Shown here piece by piece: positions 43,951 to 55,742 of a stretch of 64,000 nt of DNA (positions are counted from its first letter, which is position 1; every line of letters begins with the position of its first letter). The DNA is from Castor canadensis (lineage: Eukaryota; Chordata; Mammalia; Rodentia; Castoridae). The notes under the pieces are model-generated. The model did no database searches and was not told the DNA's origin. It saw nothing but the letters and a program-made list of their open reading frames with translations. The stretch spans positions 44,831,638 to 44,895,637 of the forward strand of contig NC_133398.1 of the NCBI RefSeq assembly GCF_047511655.1, in the 5' to 3' direction. Both the position numbers and the translations under genes were made by a program.

Positions 43951-44795
43951 CGCGCAGATCCGAGTAGGGTGTTGCTTTCAAGAGAGTAGAAGCAAAGTTC
44001 CGCTTCCACTCTCAAAATCCAAGGTGTCCAAAGGTGGGTTTGTGAGGACTTAAATCGTGGCTAAAGGCGTTGTGGCTGAGCCACAGCCAGGGCGGTGGGA
44101 GCAGGTCAGGGCACCTCTGTTAGGCAGAATGCCGAGGTTCTGGGGTTTTCCTACTTCCAAGGGCCGAAGGGCTGGAGAGTAGCCATAAAAAGAATGGAAA
44201 AGCAGATAACCTGGGAAGCCAGCCTCAGGACTTTGCCTGAAAATAATGGTGTAGTGGTTCACTCGGAATGTACTTGGAGTTTGCCTAGGACTCCAGTTTT
44301 AAACCCCAACCGCCCGCCCTTCCCCCCATTCCCCCCTCTCCCGTTCCCCTCCTCCTCCTCTCACCCTCCCAGGTAGGAAAAGTAGATCCGTGAGCTCGAA
44401 GTACAGATGTGGCCAGAGCGGTTTAGGCTTCCAAGTCCAGAGAACAGGTGGCTTGGGATGGCCTGGAGTTCCCAAGTTCGCCTGTTAGTTTCTTACACGT
44501 AGTGCTGATTCTTTGTGAGTGTGGATTATTTATTAAGGAATCAGGGCAAAGGCAAAGTTGCCATCCAGGAAAGACAGGAGCCCCAGATGGTTTCAGGAGG
44601 GTGGCTGAGTCTGTGCACCTGTTGGAACCTATACCTCTCCATAGCCTTATAGTTGACCTGGTGTTGCCAGTGTTCTCTTTGGGACGCCAATCAGTCCCTA
44701 CCAAAGAGACTCACCCTTTTTTTTTTTTGTCCTCCAATTTTTGATCCTTCCCCAAATTAGGGGAGGGAGGAGGCTTATATGGGAGCACTTCCCCC
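43951..44795. other. MOB3B intron 1, no gene seen
   Basis: GC content falls away from the CpG island. A C/T-rich tract lies at about 44318-44370 (CCCCCCATTCCCCCCTCTCC). Nothing else is recognised. Confidence 0.4.
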
Positions 44796-44800
44796 CTCCC

Positions 44801-44880
44801 CGAGTACTGGAGATTGAATTTAGGGCCTCACACTTGCTAGGCAGGCAAGCACTGTACCACCTGAGCCAGCATCCAGTCCT
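44801..44880 (-). repeat. ID-type SINE half
   Basis: AGTACTGGAGATTGAATTTAG then TGTACCACCTGAGCCAGCATC. Confidence 0.65.
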
Positions 44881-44917
44881 TGTGGGGATGCTTGTTACCT
44901 ATGTACCCCTTCAAACT

Positions 44918-45001
44918 TTTTTCCTTCTGATGCTGGGGATGAAACCCAGGACCTCCTCCACACTAAGTAGGTGCTTTGTTACTGAGCTGTGTTCCAGCCC
45001 T
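44918..45001 (-). repeat. ID-type SINE
   Basis: GATGCTGGGGATGAAACCCAG then TTACTGAGCTGTGTTCCAGCC. Confidence 0.65.
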
Positions 45002-46055
45002 CATTCAGACATGTCATGTGGAAACCGTGCTGAGCTCTGCACAGGTATGGTTTATCCTTTACTGACTTAAGAGAATTTTTGAGCTTCCATTCCTGACTGC
45101 TAAGTGAGGAATGTGGACACACAGACAACTTTGTTCTGAGATTTCTGGATGTTACCAGTGGAACCACCAAAAGAAAAAAAGCAAAATCTTTGAAGTACCA
45201 GAAGCCACTTTATAAACATTTCATTATGAAAATGATCCCTAAGGAAGGAAACCTTTGAAATTTGGCAGCAGCAGCAGCAGCAGAGCAATAGAAAGGCTGC
45301 TGAAGTCCTGCTTTGGGTTCTGCTTCTTCAAGAAGTACTAGAGGCATCACCAACGAAGAAAAAGACAATGCTCCTCCTAGTTCACCCTAGTAAGGAAAGC
45401 ACAGTGATTATAAGGGAATATAAGCTTCTATGGTTTATTTAATTTTAGAATTAAAAAGTATTTCCTAAAATTATTGTAGGAAAAATAGAAAAATACAAAG
45501 TGGTGGGAACTTTTTTGAAGAGGGTAATATAAACAGGACTCCAGTGAGCAATAGTACTCAATTATTTTCTTGGAATAAATTTCTGGAGATATGATAGGAA
45601 TTGACACACTTTTTAGACTACTGAAGATTGCCATAGGCAGGTGCCAGCTTACCCTCTCTCCAACAATACACAAGAGAGTCTGCTAAAACCTACACCCTAC
45701 ATTATCCTCGGTTTGCATCTCTGCCATGCTAATTGGAGGAAAATACTCTGTTTGTCTTATTTGCAGTTCTTTAATCAGAAGTGAGAATAAATAATTTTCA
45801 TATTATCTGTTAACATTTCTTCCTTTATGGTGTTGTCAGTGTGTGCCACTACTTCTTTTTCAGTGGGGCTATTCTTTTTCTTTTGATTAGATGCTCTTTA
45901 TAAGAGATTTGTTCTGACTTCTGCCCCTGTCCACACAATCAAACAATCTGTATTGACTGAAAAATCAGCTGCTTTGGGCCAATTCTTCCTCTTCTACTTT
46001 TCCAGCCCTTCCTCCTCTTCATCCTCCTCTTCATCCTCCTCTTCTTCCTTCTTTT
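45002..46055. other. MOB3B intron 1, no gene seen
   Basis: It contains a short GCA trinucleotide run at about 45265-45283 and a pyrimidine-rich tract with repeated CCTCCTCTTCAT units at about 46008-46060. No coding signal. Confidence 0.4.
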
Positions 46056-46061
46056 CTTTCC

Positions 46062-46142
46062 CCTTGTGGTGTTGAGGATTGAACACAAGTTCTTAAACAC
46101 ACTAGGCAAAGACTCTGCCAGTAAACTACATCCCAACCCTCC
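46062..46142 (-). repeat. ID-type SINE, diverged
   Basis: GGTGTTGAGGATTGAACACAAG then GTAAACTACATCCCAACCCT. Confidence 0.6.
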
Positions 46143-47020
46143 TTTCACCAACTGTCTTCATTCAGACGTAAGAGACACTTGGCAAGACTGCAACTATAAG
46201 TTACTCAAGTAACTGCCACCAGTCGAATTATTAGGGGTACCAGGCCAAAGCATTCGAGAAATCCATGAAAAATACTGGGTGTACATTTTCTGCTTAGTAG
46301 CTTGCATACCCTAACTCCTTTATAGGTTGTGGTGCTTTTTTCTCCCCCTAAATATGGAACAACACTAGATCATTTTATTGTCTAATGCTTCTGCTGATAA
46401 CTCATAGGCCATGATCCACAACTGAACTTGTTCTTTTAAACACTTATTCTAACTTTTTGTCTGAAATTTGCCTTATTTTCTCTTTATCATAAGACTTTCT
46501 TTCTTTGACGATATCATTTTGAACCCTGTACTTGGAACAATCTTGAATCTGAACAGTTTAGCAGCATGCTGGTAATAGTCTTTAGCAGGCAAATCTCCCA
46601 AAGGTTGAACCAGGTATATCTCACCCTATTCTACTCATTTGGGTAGCCACAGTCTCTATTTTTAATTCTTGTTTGAAAATAGTTGATTCTAAAATGGGGT
46701 GAAGGAGAAAAAGGAAAAGAAAAATCATTTAACGAAGTGGCAAATTATAACAGATGGAAGGCCATATAAGAAGAGTTAAGTAAATAATCTAGGTTGTCTG
46801 TATACAAAATAACTTTTAAAAAATAAAGATATTAAGGTGCCATGTACTCTTAGAATATTTAGAATATTTAGTATACTTACCTGAGAGGAAGTAGTCTTCC
46901 AACTGGGAAAATTCAATGTAAAATTCTTCCATAGTATGACTCTAGGTATTCATTTTAAGTGCACAAAGAAACAATGAAAGAGTAATATTATAATTTCTCC
47001 TGCATTTTCCATGCCTTTAT
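46143..47020. other. MOB3B intron 1, no gene seen
   Basis: AT-rich; nothing recognised. A small direct repeat TTAGAATATT occurs twice at about 46851-46870. Confidence 0.35.
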
Positions 47021-47021
47021 G

Positions 47022-47110
47022 TTTTGGTTTTTTTTTCATTGCTAAAGATTGAACCCAGGGACCCATGCATGCTAGGCAAGTGCTCTCATTGAGCTATATC
47101 AACATCCCTT
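47022..47110 (-). repeat. ID-type SINE
   Basis: T-run, then GCTAAAGATTGAACCCAGGG and GCTAGGCAAGTGCTCTCATTG. Confidence 0.7.
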
Positions 47111-47854
47111 TCCATACCTTTAGGTGTAGGGAGCAAACACTATACATCAAGCATGATGAGTGTGCTGCATAAGAATCAGTGGCTCCCAAGAATTAAATAG
47201 GAGCTTAAGGATCATGTAATTCAACCATCTATCCAAATTTCACTAAGGAGCTTCACTCTTAAGGTAATGACAAATCATTCTTCAAACTGCATCATTTCAA
47301 ACAAACCAAGCTGACAAACAATAGACCAGAAATTTAAACATTTTTTTAGTTGGAAAGGAGGGAGGAAAAGGAAAAGTTTTACTCTACAGAGCTTGTATAA
47401 GCTTATAATGTGATGAATTAACAAATGTGGCAACTAGATGTGTAAGTCATTGAAATGTTACATTTTATAATAGTCTCTGCTCAGTATGTTCTAGCCATTG
47501 TTTTGGTCACTTTCAAAGGTGGTAGAGCAAAGCCAATGAAAAATGGTCAAAGAAGAGAGAGTAGAAGATGGAGAGGAAATCTTATTCCTTTAAACTTCTC
47601 TTTAAGACTCTGTAACAAAATTCCCGGGGTCACCTAGGAGATAGGTGGCATTACCTTTCCTTTGAGAGGTAAATGTTGCTGATGTTCCAAGGTCAAGAGA
47701 TAGCAAACATTACATAAGCTACTATCAGTCCACGTGAGAACAGAACTGACTCTAGAATACCACAATCACCCTTAAAAAGAAGATTAAGGAGGAAAAAAGA
47801 GAAGGAGATTTTTGGAGGAATTGTAATTTTAATTCTAAAAATATACCTTGTTAA
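47111..47854. other. Downstream flank of IFNK, including its 3' UTR
   Basis: Non-coding. The 3' end of the IFNK transcript should lie here, on the minus strand below 47855, but I see no convincing poly(A) signal close to the stop. The family gene can carry an intron in its 3' UTR, which would place the signal further away. Confidence 0.35.
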
Positions 47855-48451
47855 TTACAAGTTGTTGAGATCCCAAAAGAAGGCAAAACATCTTCTGATT
47901 TCCACTTGGACAATCTTCCAGGCACAGTGATTATATTTCTTTTCTTTCAGGTAGTTTTTAATTCTGCCAAAATAACTCTTCAATTCCTGGGTGACCTGCA
48001 GGAATGCCCTAGCAGCTGATTGTTTCATCTCATCCTCTTTCATTTCTTTCATGTGTTGATTTTCTCTCTTCTCTTTCTGTAAGCATTGTTTTAGATACTT
48101 CACTTGCTTAGAGAGTCTTCTTTTGATATGTGTCAGGTATTTCTCTTCCCAAGTGGAGGTGAAGGAGTGTTGATTGAAGATATTCAAGGCCTCTGTGGAT
48201 ATTGCATAGAAGGTCTCCATCATGTACCTTTTCACATGGGGATATAATTCGTTCTCTTTGGGCAAGTCAAAAGCTTTGATTTCTCTTAGGCATTCTCCAG
48301 GAAATGAATTGCTCATGTATATAAGTCCTATAATATCCACATGTGTTTTATTCAAGAGAACACAGTCCTGAGACAGGATGGGAGTAATGAACAAGCCTAC
48401 GAAGAAGAAAAGCCATAAATACTTTGGAGTCATGTCAACCTTGGTGCTCAT
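47855..48451 (-). CDS. IFNK: Interferon kappa (type I interferon), intact
   Basis: A secreted cytokine signalling through the IFNAR1/IFNAR2 receptor, expressed mainly in keratinocytes. The single-exon frame gives 198 residues from the ATG at 48451. I chose this start because it gives the family opening MSTK; an in-frame ATG at 48499 would add 16 residues before the signal peptide. Residues 1-28 form a signal peptide (hydrophobic YLWLFFFVGLFITPILSQ), with the mature chain starting at about DC. Cysteines are at 30, 54, 123, 176 and 188. The first four fit the two conserved type I interferon disulfides, and CAW at 176-178 is the family C-terminal signature. An N-glycosylation signal NKT is at 34. 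MSNSFPGECLRE, KEMKEDEMK and VEIRRC match interferon kappa rather than alpha or beta. The C-terminus after RRC is short. The gene lies antisense within the proposed MOB3B intron 1, as in human. Confidence 0.95.
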   Translation of the reverse strand: MSTKVDMTPKYLWLFFFVGLFITPILSQDCVLLNKTHVDIIGLIYMSNSFPGECLREIKAFDLPKENELYPHVKRYMMETFYAISTEALNIFNQHSFTSTWEEKYLTHIKRRLSKQVKYLKQCLQKEKRENQHMKEMKEDEMKQSAARAFLQVTQELKSYFGRIKNYLKEKKYNHCAWKIVQVEIRRCFAFFWDLNNL

Positions 48452-48527
48452 TTTTTTTTTCTTCCAAGCTAAAAAGTCCACAACATCCAAGATTGGCAAT
48501 AATGTTTTAAGTCTTCTTTTGTGTGAA

Positions 48528-48535
48528 TTTATATA
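48528..48535 (-). promoter_or_regulatory. TATA box of IFNK
   Basis: The minus strand reads TATATAAA, about 80 bases before the ATG, placing transcription start near 48500. Type I interferon promoters have a TATA box at this kind of distance. Confidence 0.65.
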
Positions 48536-48560
48536 CCTGAAGATATTTAGTGGGAGGAGT

Positions 48561-48573
48561 TTTTTGTTTTCTC
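48561..48573 (-). promoter_or_regulatory. IRF/ISRE-like element upstream of IFNK
   Basis: The minus strand reads GAGAAAACAAAAA, about 30 bases upstream of the TATA box. It resembles the GAAA-type half-sites bound by IRF factors in type I interferon promoters. Only one clear GAAA unit is seen, so binding is inference. Confidence 0.4.
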
Positions 48574-48789
48574 AGTCTGCATTTTGCAGCTGTCAGGGCT
48601 GAGGCCTCTTTTCTTTGCCTTGAAGGCATTTTTGACTTTGGATGACCAGGCAACTACATTGAGATGGTATCTTTTTTTTTTTTTTTTTTAATTTTAAAGG
48701 AAAGTGAGCAAAGCATTACCATCCTATTACCTTAGATGTCTTGGTGACCCATTCTAGTACTGAAGATACATCATAGAAAAAGTGATACA

Positions 48790-48873
48790 GAGGGACTGGG
48801 ATATAACTCAGTGGTGGAGTGTTTGCCTAGCATGTGCCAGGCCCTGGATTCCATTCCAAGTGCCACAAAAAAA
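48790..48873 (+). repeat. ID-type SINE
   Basis: GGGACTGGGATATAACTCAG (A-box region), CCTGGATTCCATTCC (decayed B box), A-run. It lies about 0.3 kb upstream of the IFNK promoter, in the opposite orientation. Confidence 0.75.
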
Positions 48874-49700
48874 AGTCACCCAACCCGTCTCTACTACAGA
48901 AGACACAATGATCCTTCAGAAAATATACATTTTTGTACCCTATCCTATAGACAAATACTCTCTCTCATTAATTATAGACATTAACTGTGAATATTGATGG
49001 CTAAGTCACCAGAGCATAACACAGTTTAGGTTTTTCCAATCATGACAAATTAAGCTTCTGTATTTGGATATTTTCTCTCTTTATTTGATTTTTTTCTGAG
49101 TCTCAAAAATCCCAAATATAAGGTGAAGTTGGCTTGGTTTTCTGTTGGTGTTCTACAACTACTCTTTCCTTTAATTACTTTCGCTTGCATTTCATATGCT
49201 CTGGTATCTTTTTCAGAAGTCCTCCAGTGGGTTGAGCATATGAGATTTTCTGCTTCATTAGTTCCTACATTATAATATCATATAGTTTTTTTCCTTTTGA
49301 TATAGTTTAGACAGCATTTTAAAATTTTTGCTTGGTTGTCTTTTCTTCTAACTTTGGTGGTCCTGGACTCTGTGAAGTATTTTGTTTGTTTCTGGTTAGT
49401 TTTTCACTGAGGAGGTATATGGTAGGAGGTCACCCATTTTAGCCAGCCTAAATATGACTGTGGTAATTATGGCTCGCCACCATTTATGGCTTTTACTTTG
49501 ACCAAATAACTTTCTGGTTATGCCCAAGGCAAATGGATTCCTTTCTGCAGGAAAGCAAAATGGGATGTCATTAATTGTTTTGTCATTATGAAAAATACAT
49601 ATATATAAATTAATTTTCAAAAAATCATTTAAAAATGATTAGCAGCCAGAGTTCTACAACAGTGATAGTCTTTGAAAGTTTGATTTAAAAATTCTTGTCT
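48874..49700. other. MOB3B intron 1, no gene seen
   Basis: AT-rich; nothing recognised. Confidence 0.35.
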
Positions 49701-49950
49701 AGCTGAGTGTGGTGGTTCATGGTTGTCATCCCAGGAGGCGTAGGTAGGAGGATTGTACTCTGAGGCTCTCATTAAGTTACAAAACACAAGTTTTGCAACT
49801 TGTTAAGTTGCAAAAATACAAGAACCTGTCTGAAAAATAACTAAAGCAAGACAGACTGAGTGCACAGCTCAAGTGGTAGAACACTTGCTTAGCAAGCACA
49901 AGGTCCTGGTTCAAACCCCAATACCACCACCAAAAATTAGAAAAAAAAAT
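49701..49950 (+). repeat. Composite B1/ID-type SINE
   Basis: AGCTGAGTGTGGTGGTTCAT, then CAGCTCAAGTGGTAGAACAC and AGGTCCTGGTTCAAACCCC, A-tail. A short internal repeat of TTAAGTTRCAAAA lies between the halves. Confidence 0.8.
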
Positions 49951-52900
49951 TCTTGTTTAGTTTCTGCTCATAGGTGATAAAGGTGGCAAAGTTGTAAATA
50001 AATAAGATTTCTTATAATCTTGGCAGTTTAGACTAGTTTCTTATCAGAAGAAAACTTACCGGGTATATTACTGTGTATCCTCCATCTATATAAATTGTGA
50101 TTTCACAGGCAGACTTCCTGGCATTACTAATTTTAAAAAGAATCTGGAAAATGGACCATTTTATGCCAGATTATAAATTGGCACACTCTTCTAGAGGGCA
50201 AATGGTGATATGGATCAGGGTCTATAAAATGTGCATAATCTTTGACTCAGGAATTCTTCCTCTTAGAATTTATTTGCAGGAAGTAATGATGATATCCTCA
50301 AGTCTTAGGAGTTAGAAGTTTGTCATAGCAAAAAAATACATAAAATAAAAGAAAAAGAAAAAAAATATGTTTGGTCACTTGGGTGGATATATTTTGTACC
50401 TTAAAAACTAGCTTCCTTGGTAGTATATAGAGTCTGGTACCACTTTTGTTAAATATAGGTATATGCATATATGTACATGAAAATTTAAGAATCACTATCT
50501 ATGACTGGAAGAATAATAAATGATTTTTATCCTCATATTTCTTTTTACACAGATTTAAAATTTTTTTGTTTCTTATTTTAAAAGGTAAAATTATTTTTAA
50601 AAGAAGATACATTTTTAAAAAGAAAATTATTATATATCTGAAATGGAATCAGTGCCTTTTTTTAACTTAAACATGTCCACGCTGGAGTACTTCAAAAGGA
50701 AATGTCAATTTCCCTAAGGCTCAGTTCCAACTCAGCTGATAAGAACAACATAGAATATTTGGGTGTTCAATGTACTGTTCTTGGAGCTTTTCGTTTAAAA
50801 ACACATTTTTGCATGTCTGTGTACGTTTGTGGTCACACCTACACACTCACAAGCACACATGTACACACAGTGTTTGTCAAGTGCAAAGCACCTACCACCC
50901 AGGCCCCTGCTTTCTTACATTGCTTGTATAGCTTCTACCTAAAACTTCTTGAACAGTCCCAGTTAGAACTACGTATTCCTCTTTTCGGCTTTTCCAATGC
51001 CTGGTCTTCCTTAATTATTGGTTTTTGAGATGAATAATTGTATAGGCGTTGATCTCCAAATTTAAAACACTCCCTACCCCAACATGATCACGGTGCTTAG
51101 TGTACTTTCCACTTGTTTGAGACAGTTCAACAGCCCTAACCAAGTTGAGGGGTTGTTCAGTTGCCTTGTTTTTAGAAGAATTTTCTGCCCATAGATGATG
51201 GAGATGGCAACAGATTTGGCCATTGTCAATCATCTCAAAGTTTCCTGTATTTCCACCATGCATGATTTTGTCATTTTAGCACCTCAGTCCTGATTTCCTT
51301 TCTTTACTATTGCCACTTCATATAATGTCCTCATTCAAAAATTTAATTTTATGTTTATCACATGTGAGTCATGGCCTCAGTCCTGCAGAAGAAGGAATAA
51401 GCTGTAGTGCATGATTTTGAGGACCTTGCGTTTGAAGAAGCAGTGGTTTTTGGAGTATTTTAAGTAGTTGGAGTAATCCTACAGCTTTCGTGTAGCACGG
51501 ATCTCATTACCTTACCCATATGCCCCAAATGTTAATCAGTGCTGATATCAGCAGCACTCATGATAAAGAAGGAAAGGTGGTTAGTATGCATGTTTGCCCT
51601 TCTCCCACCATAAGGATTGCTTATTTAGCAAGGAAATATTCAGAACACTCATACAATATCTGAGGCATACATGCCCTATGTCAGGTAAAAATCATTGATT
51701 ATTGATCTAAAATTTAAATCTAACTGGGTGTCTTTATTTTATTAGGCAACCCTACTCACCATGCAAGCTCCCGTTGATCTCTGTGAGCAGAGTTTACAAA
51801 TAGACACCACCCTCTTTAGGAAGCCTTTCCTCTGCTATTTCTCCATTTCCTGCAGAGTTATAGATTTCATTTCTCTGTGCTTGTACACATATCCCTAATA
51901 ACAGTGCAGAGAGGGCACACGTGAACCCCCCCCCACACACATGCGTGCATGTACACTCACACATAATTGCTAACAGCTCTAATTAGAACCTTATTGGATC
52001 ATTGATCACTTGGTCACATCACCTGGTTGTATCTCAAAATAGATAATTGAAAAGAATTATAGTGTAAGAAAACATTTTTGATCCCTAAATGTGTCTGTCA
52101 CAACTGCGTGGCCTGTCATTAGCAGGATATACATTTGGCATGCTAACTGTTTCTGTGACATCTCCCCTTATTTCCTAGCTTGCCTGGGGCAATTTATGTG
52201 CAGCCCAGATTTCCTCTGAGGGGAAACTGATTAGCAAGGGGCTGCCCTCTTGTCCATGGAACCATGTGAAGTCCATGTGGATTTTCTGGCCAACAGTAAT
52301 GATCAAGATGCAATTTGACAGTATAGAGACATGAGACAGTTCAGTCTAGACAAAATAACTTTGATTCAGCTCAGGGGCACATGGCATCTGCTGTTCAGAT
52401 TTATTACTTCCTATAAAGTGGCAAGTTTCAAACCAGGGTGAGAATAACTTGTTGATCATCCTGGTTGCGGTGTGTGAGCCTGAGTCATTCCATTTGTGAA
52501 GTCAGAAGGTGATTGAGCCCAGGAGACAGCCTGGGGATAGAAAGGTTGCATCCAAGCTTGGAGGTACTTTCCACAGGGCATATAGATAATAGTCACCACA
52601 AAGTTGTGTACAGTTACTTTAGCTCAGAGCAACCATGTGAGCTTTGTCAACTCATTCTCACTGTCTCCCCTTTGGGGCCAGCTCTTACATGGTTCTCTGG
52701 TACCTTCTTTGGCTGGATTTCTCATAAGATTGTACCTCATGTAGAGTCCCATAATGACTATACTAGCAATACACGGTTACGTCCATATTGAGAAAATTCA
52801 CCCCCTTCAGGGAAAGCAAAGGCTGTTCTCCCCTGTGACAGTTACTAGTTACTAGTTTGCAGTTACTAGTTTGCAATGTGCCCTTGGTTATATCTTTCTC

Positions 52901-53220
52901 CCCACTAGACACTAAGTCCCATGACGCAGGTGCAGCAGCTGATTTCTTTGCTGTGTCTCCTGCCTGGATGCTCAGCAGGATCCACAGAGATTCAGAGACC
53001 TGGATCACATCCATCGGTGGGTACAGGAAGACTTATATTTGTGTTTTTTTAATTCAAAAATAGAATTATAAAAATTTCAGTTTTCTTTGAACTTATTCCT
53101 GTATGTGTATCTCTTTTACTGCATAGAAGATATTATTTGGAGATAATGTTTTTAGAGTCTGTATTATAAGCCCTTCATGAATGCGAGGCCTAGGGCAAAT
53201 GGTTCACGAGACCGGCATAT
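49951..53220. other. MOB3B intron 1, no gene seen
   Basis: No exon-like coding. There is a CA-rich stretch at about 50825-50875, a short CA/C-run at about 51925-51962, and a triple AGTTACTAGTTTGC-type repeat at about 52841-52876. Open readings are under 110 codons and unrecognised. Confidence 0.4.
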
Positions 53221-53224
53221 ATTC

Positions 53225-53298
53225 GATCCAGGTACTTAGCACAATACCTGGCACATAAGTAGGTGCTCAGTTATTATTCCTTGGATGACTGAATAAAA
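53225..53298 (+). repeat. MIR 3'-end fragment
   Basis: ACAATACCTGGCACATAAGTA then GGTGCTCAGTTATTATTCC. Confidence 0.65.
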
Positions 53299-55195
53299 AT
53301 AATGTCTCAATGACAAGGAAGTTAGATCTTGGTTTAGTTCTTGTTATGTTTGGATAACAGGAGGACAAAATCAGGTGTTGGGAACAATTGAGGAGATCAC
53401 AGAATGACAGAAGGCAGCTCAAGTATCCACTGAATGTTCTCTACTGCTTCTGATGCTTCCCTTTGAAATTCCCTAAGGTCGGTTAAGTCATAAGCACTTT
53501 TGTACCTCCACTCCAATGATATCACACAGCTATGTACTCTTTGGTTAACTCTTATATCTCCCCCTCCAGACTGGATGACTTAGTAAGTTTTGTATCTACA
53601 ACAGCTCTTACATAAAGGCAGTAAATGTTTATGGAATCAAAAACTGCCATGTGATTTCTTATGGTTCTCAAGTCTGATTGGATTTTAACCTGGTGTGGGT
53701 AACACCGCTGAGAAGTTCTAAGATCATTTCCACCTATCACTACTTCTTTGACTCTGTGTAGCTGTCATTTTGCTATATCGCCATTGGGGAGGGAGGCTCT
53801 TTGGACAAACTAACATCCAGTTCTTTTTATGTACATAGTAGCTTCCTACAGAGGAATAATTTGAACGGTTAGAAAATGATCCCTGGTAAAGAAATTTACC
53901 ATGGTGGAGTAAGTATTCAAGTAAATATATATGTACCATTATTAAAACCTACTCTCTGTTTTGGGATTACTATCCCAGCCTCATCCACATTCTCATTCCA
54001 CTACAGGCTTCTCTGGGTCCTTTTAAGCCCATATGGGGCTTTCTGGGGTAGTAGTAAGGGGTTTCAGATGGTGGTAGTGGTGAAAGAGATCACCTATCAG
54101 ACTAATATTTTCCTTTATCCACTGAGTAAATTTGGGTTTGTTCCCAGATCACATCCAAGAGTGCTTGTAGTTTAGGAAGAAATTCCAAGAGTAGAGTGGG
54201 TAATCAACAGAAATATCCTGTTTACAATATTTAAGGACTTGGTGGTATAGAAACGAAGGAATGTCCCCTCTTAATTACTATTGGCTTGCACATGGTCATA
54301 ATGTTCCTTGACATTTTTGAAGAGCAGTTATGGAAAAAATCCAAGTTGGCACTCTTTAGACTGGTAGAGGACTCACATGTTGCAAACTGTCCAATTTTTT
54401 TAGTGTCTAAGCAATGCCTGGGGTGAGAGTAGGGTCTGGGAATAACCCAGACACAGAGAATGTGGAGAAGGCTTTCTTTTCTTTCTGGCAACACTTCTGT
54501 TCCTAGGTAGCCTGTGAAGTGTGGACTCTAAATCATAGACTGTGGGGTTTTGAGGGCATTTAGAAATACACTGTTGAGGTCAGAGGGGTGAATTGACTTG
54601 TTTAAGGTCACAGTGCTACTTTGGAGCAAAGCTGGACTGAGACAAAGGTCCTCTCATCTTCATCAACCTATGTTCTCCAGTGTCATGTGGAGAACTCCCT
54701 TCCCTCTGCCCTTCCTCAGAGGAGCAGGCCTCCCATTGTTGAAAGAATGGGGATTGCGGAGGTTCCCTGTTGTCCCTGCTTCAAGGCCAGACTTGAAGGA
54801 GTCCACAACTCAAGCTCTTTGTGATTTGTCACAAGGCCTTTTCTGCTCTGGGAGGAAACATTCACTAAAAGAGAAAACCTTAAGTTAAACCTGATACCCC
54901 TAATATTTCTATAAAGTTATTTAGAATTATACAAACAAAGACTCCATTTTCGCAGACTTCTAGGTCACTTTAGCTCTCAGGTCACTGACCTGGAGAAGCA
55001 GCTTAAAATGGGTTTCCTAGGCTGGGGACATGGTTTAAGTGGTTTCCTGAGGTCTGCTTGACTTCCCACCATCTGGAATTTATTTATTTATATATTTATT
55101 TTTGGCTCTCCATTCTATCAAATTGTATCATATCTTTTCCACACCTCAGATGCAATAAACTGTACATATAATTGCATGAAAATTGAATTTTCAGA
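53299..55195. other. MOB3B intron 1, no gene seen
   Basis: A MIR-like piece may lie at about 54550-54640 (TTGACTTGTTTAAGGTCACAG). An AT-rich TTTA-type repeat lies at about 55078-55102. No coding signal. Confidence 0.35.
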
Positions 55196-55229
55196 TCAGT
55201 TCAACAACTTTGCCTGTTGTTAGAACTCT

Positions 55230-55430
55230 ATCACTAAACTTTAGCAAGTCACTAAAACTTTTTGTGTTTCATCCTGTAAATAGAGCTCATATAGAGAACC
55301 TGCCCCAAAAATTGTTTATAGGAATGTAAAGTATTTTTGTGTTGTGGTTGAGCTTTCGTTTATCATGTACACAGTAAATGATAGTTGCTGTCATTGTCAT
55401 CTCCATCATCATCAATTTCCTACAATTTTA
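55230..55430 (+). repeat. MIR-like SINE, diverged
   Basis: GCAAGTCACTAAAACTTTTTG, CATCCTGTAAATAGAGCTC and CACAGTAAATGATAGTTGCTG follow MIR order. Confidence 0.55.
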
Positions 55431-55534
55431 GACACAATGTTAAATTCCAAGAATATAAGGGCAGATGAGACAGATGGATTCCCTTGTAGATTTATTCCTG
55501 GAGCCAGTGGTACCTGAGCTGAGGTGTGTGGTGC

Positions 55535-55742
55535 ATTTTTTTTTTTTTTCCAGTACTGCAGTACTGGGGCTTGAACTCAGGGCCTACGTGTAGATCCACT
55601 CCACCAGTCCTTTTTTGTGTTGGGTTTTCGAGATAGGATCTCGTGAACTATTTGCCTGGGCTGGCTTCTAACCACGATCCATTCTCCTGATCTCAGCCTC
55701 CCGAGTAACAAGGATTGCAGGCATGAGCCACCATTGCCCAGC
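55535..55742 (-). repeat. Composite ID/B1-type SINE
   Basis: T-run, GGGGCTTGAACTCAGGGCC, then GTAACAAGGATTGCAGGCATG. Both halves are present. Confidence 0.8.

Noticed and set aside
48452-48499. Upstream in-frame ATG as the IFNK start
   Set aside because: The ATG at 48451 gives the family opening MSTK and a normal signal peptide. The 16 extra residues end in KKKK and lie at or before the expected transcription start.
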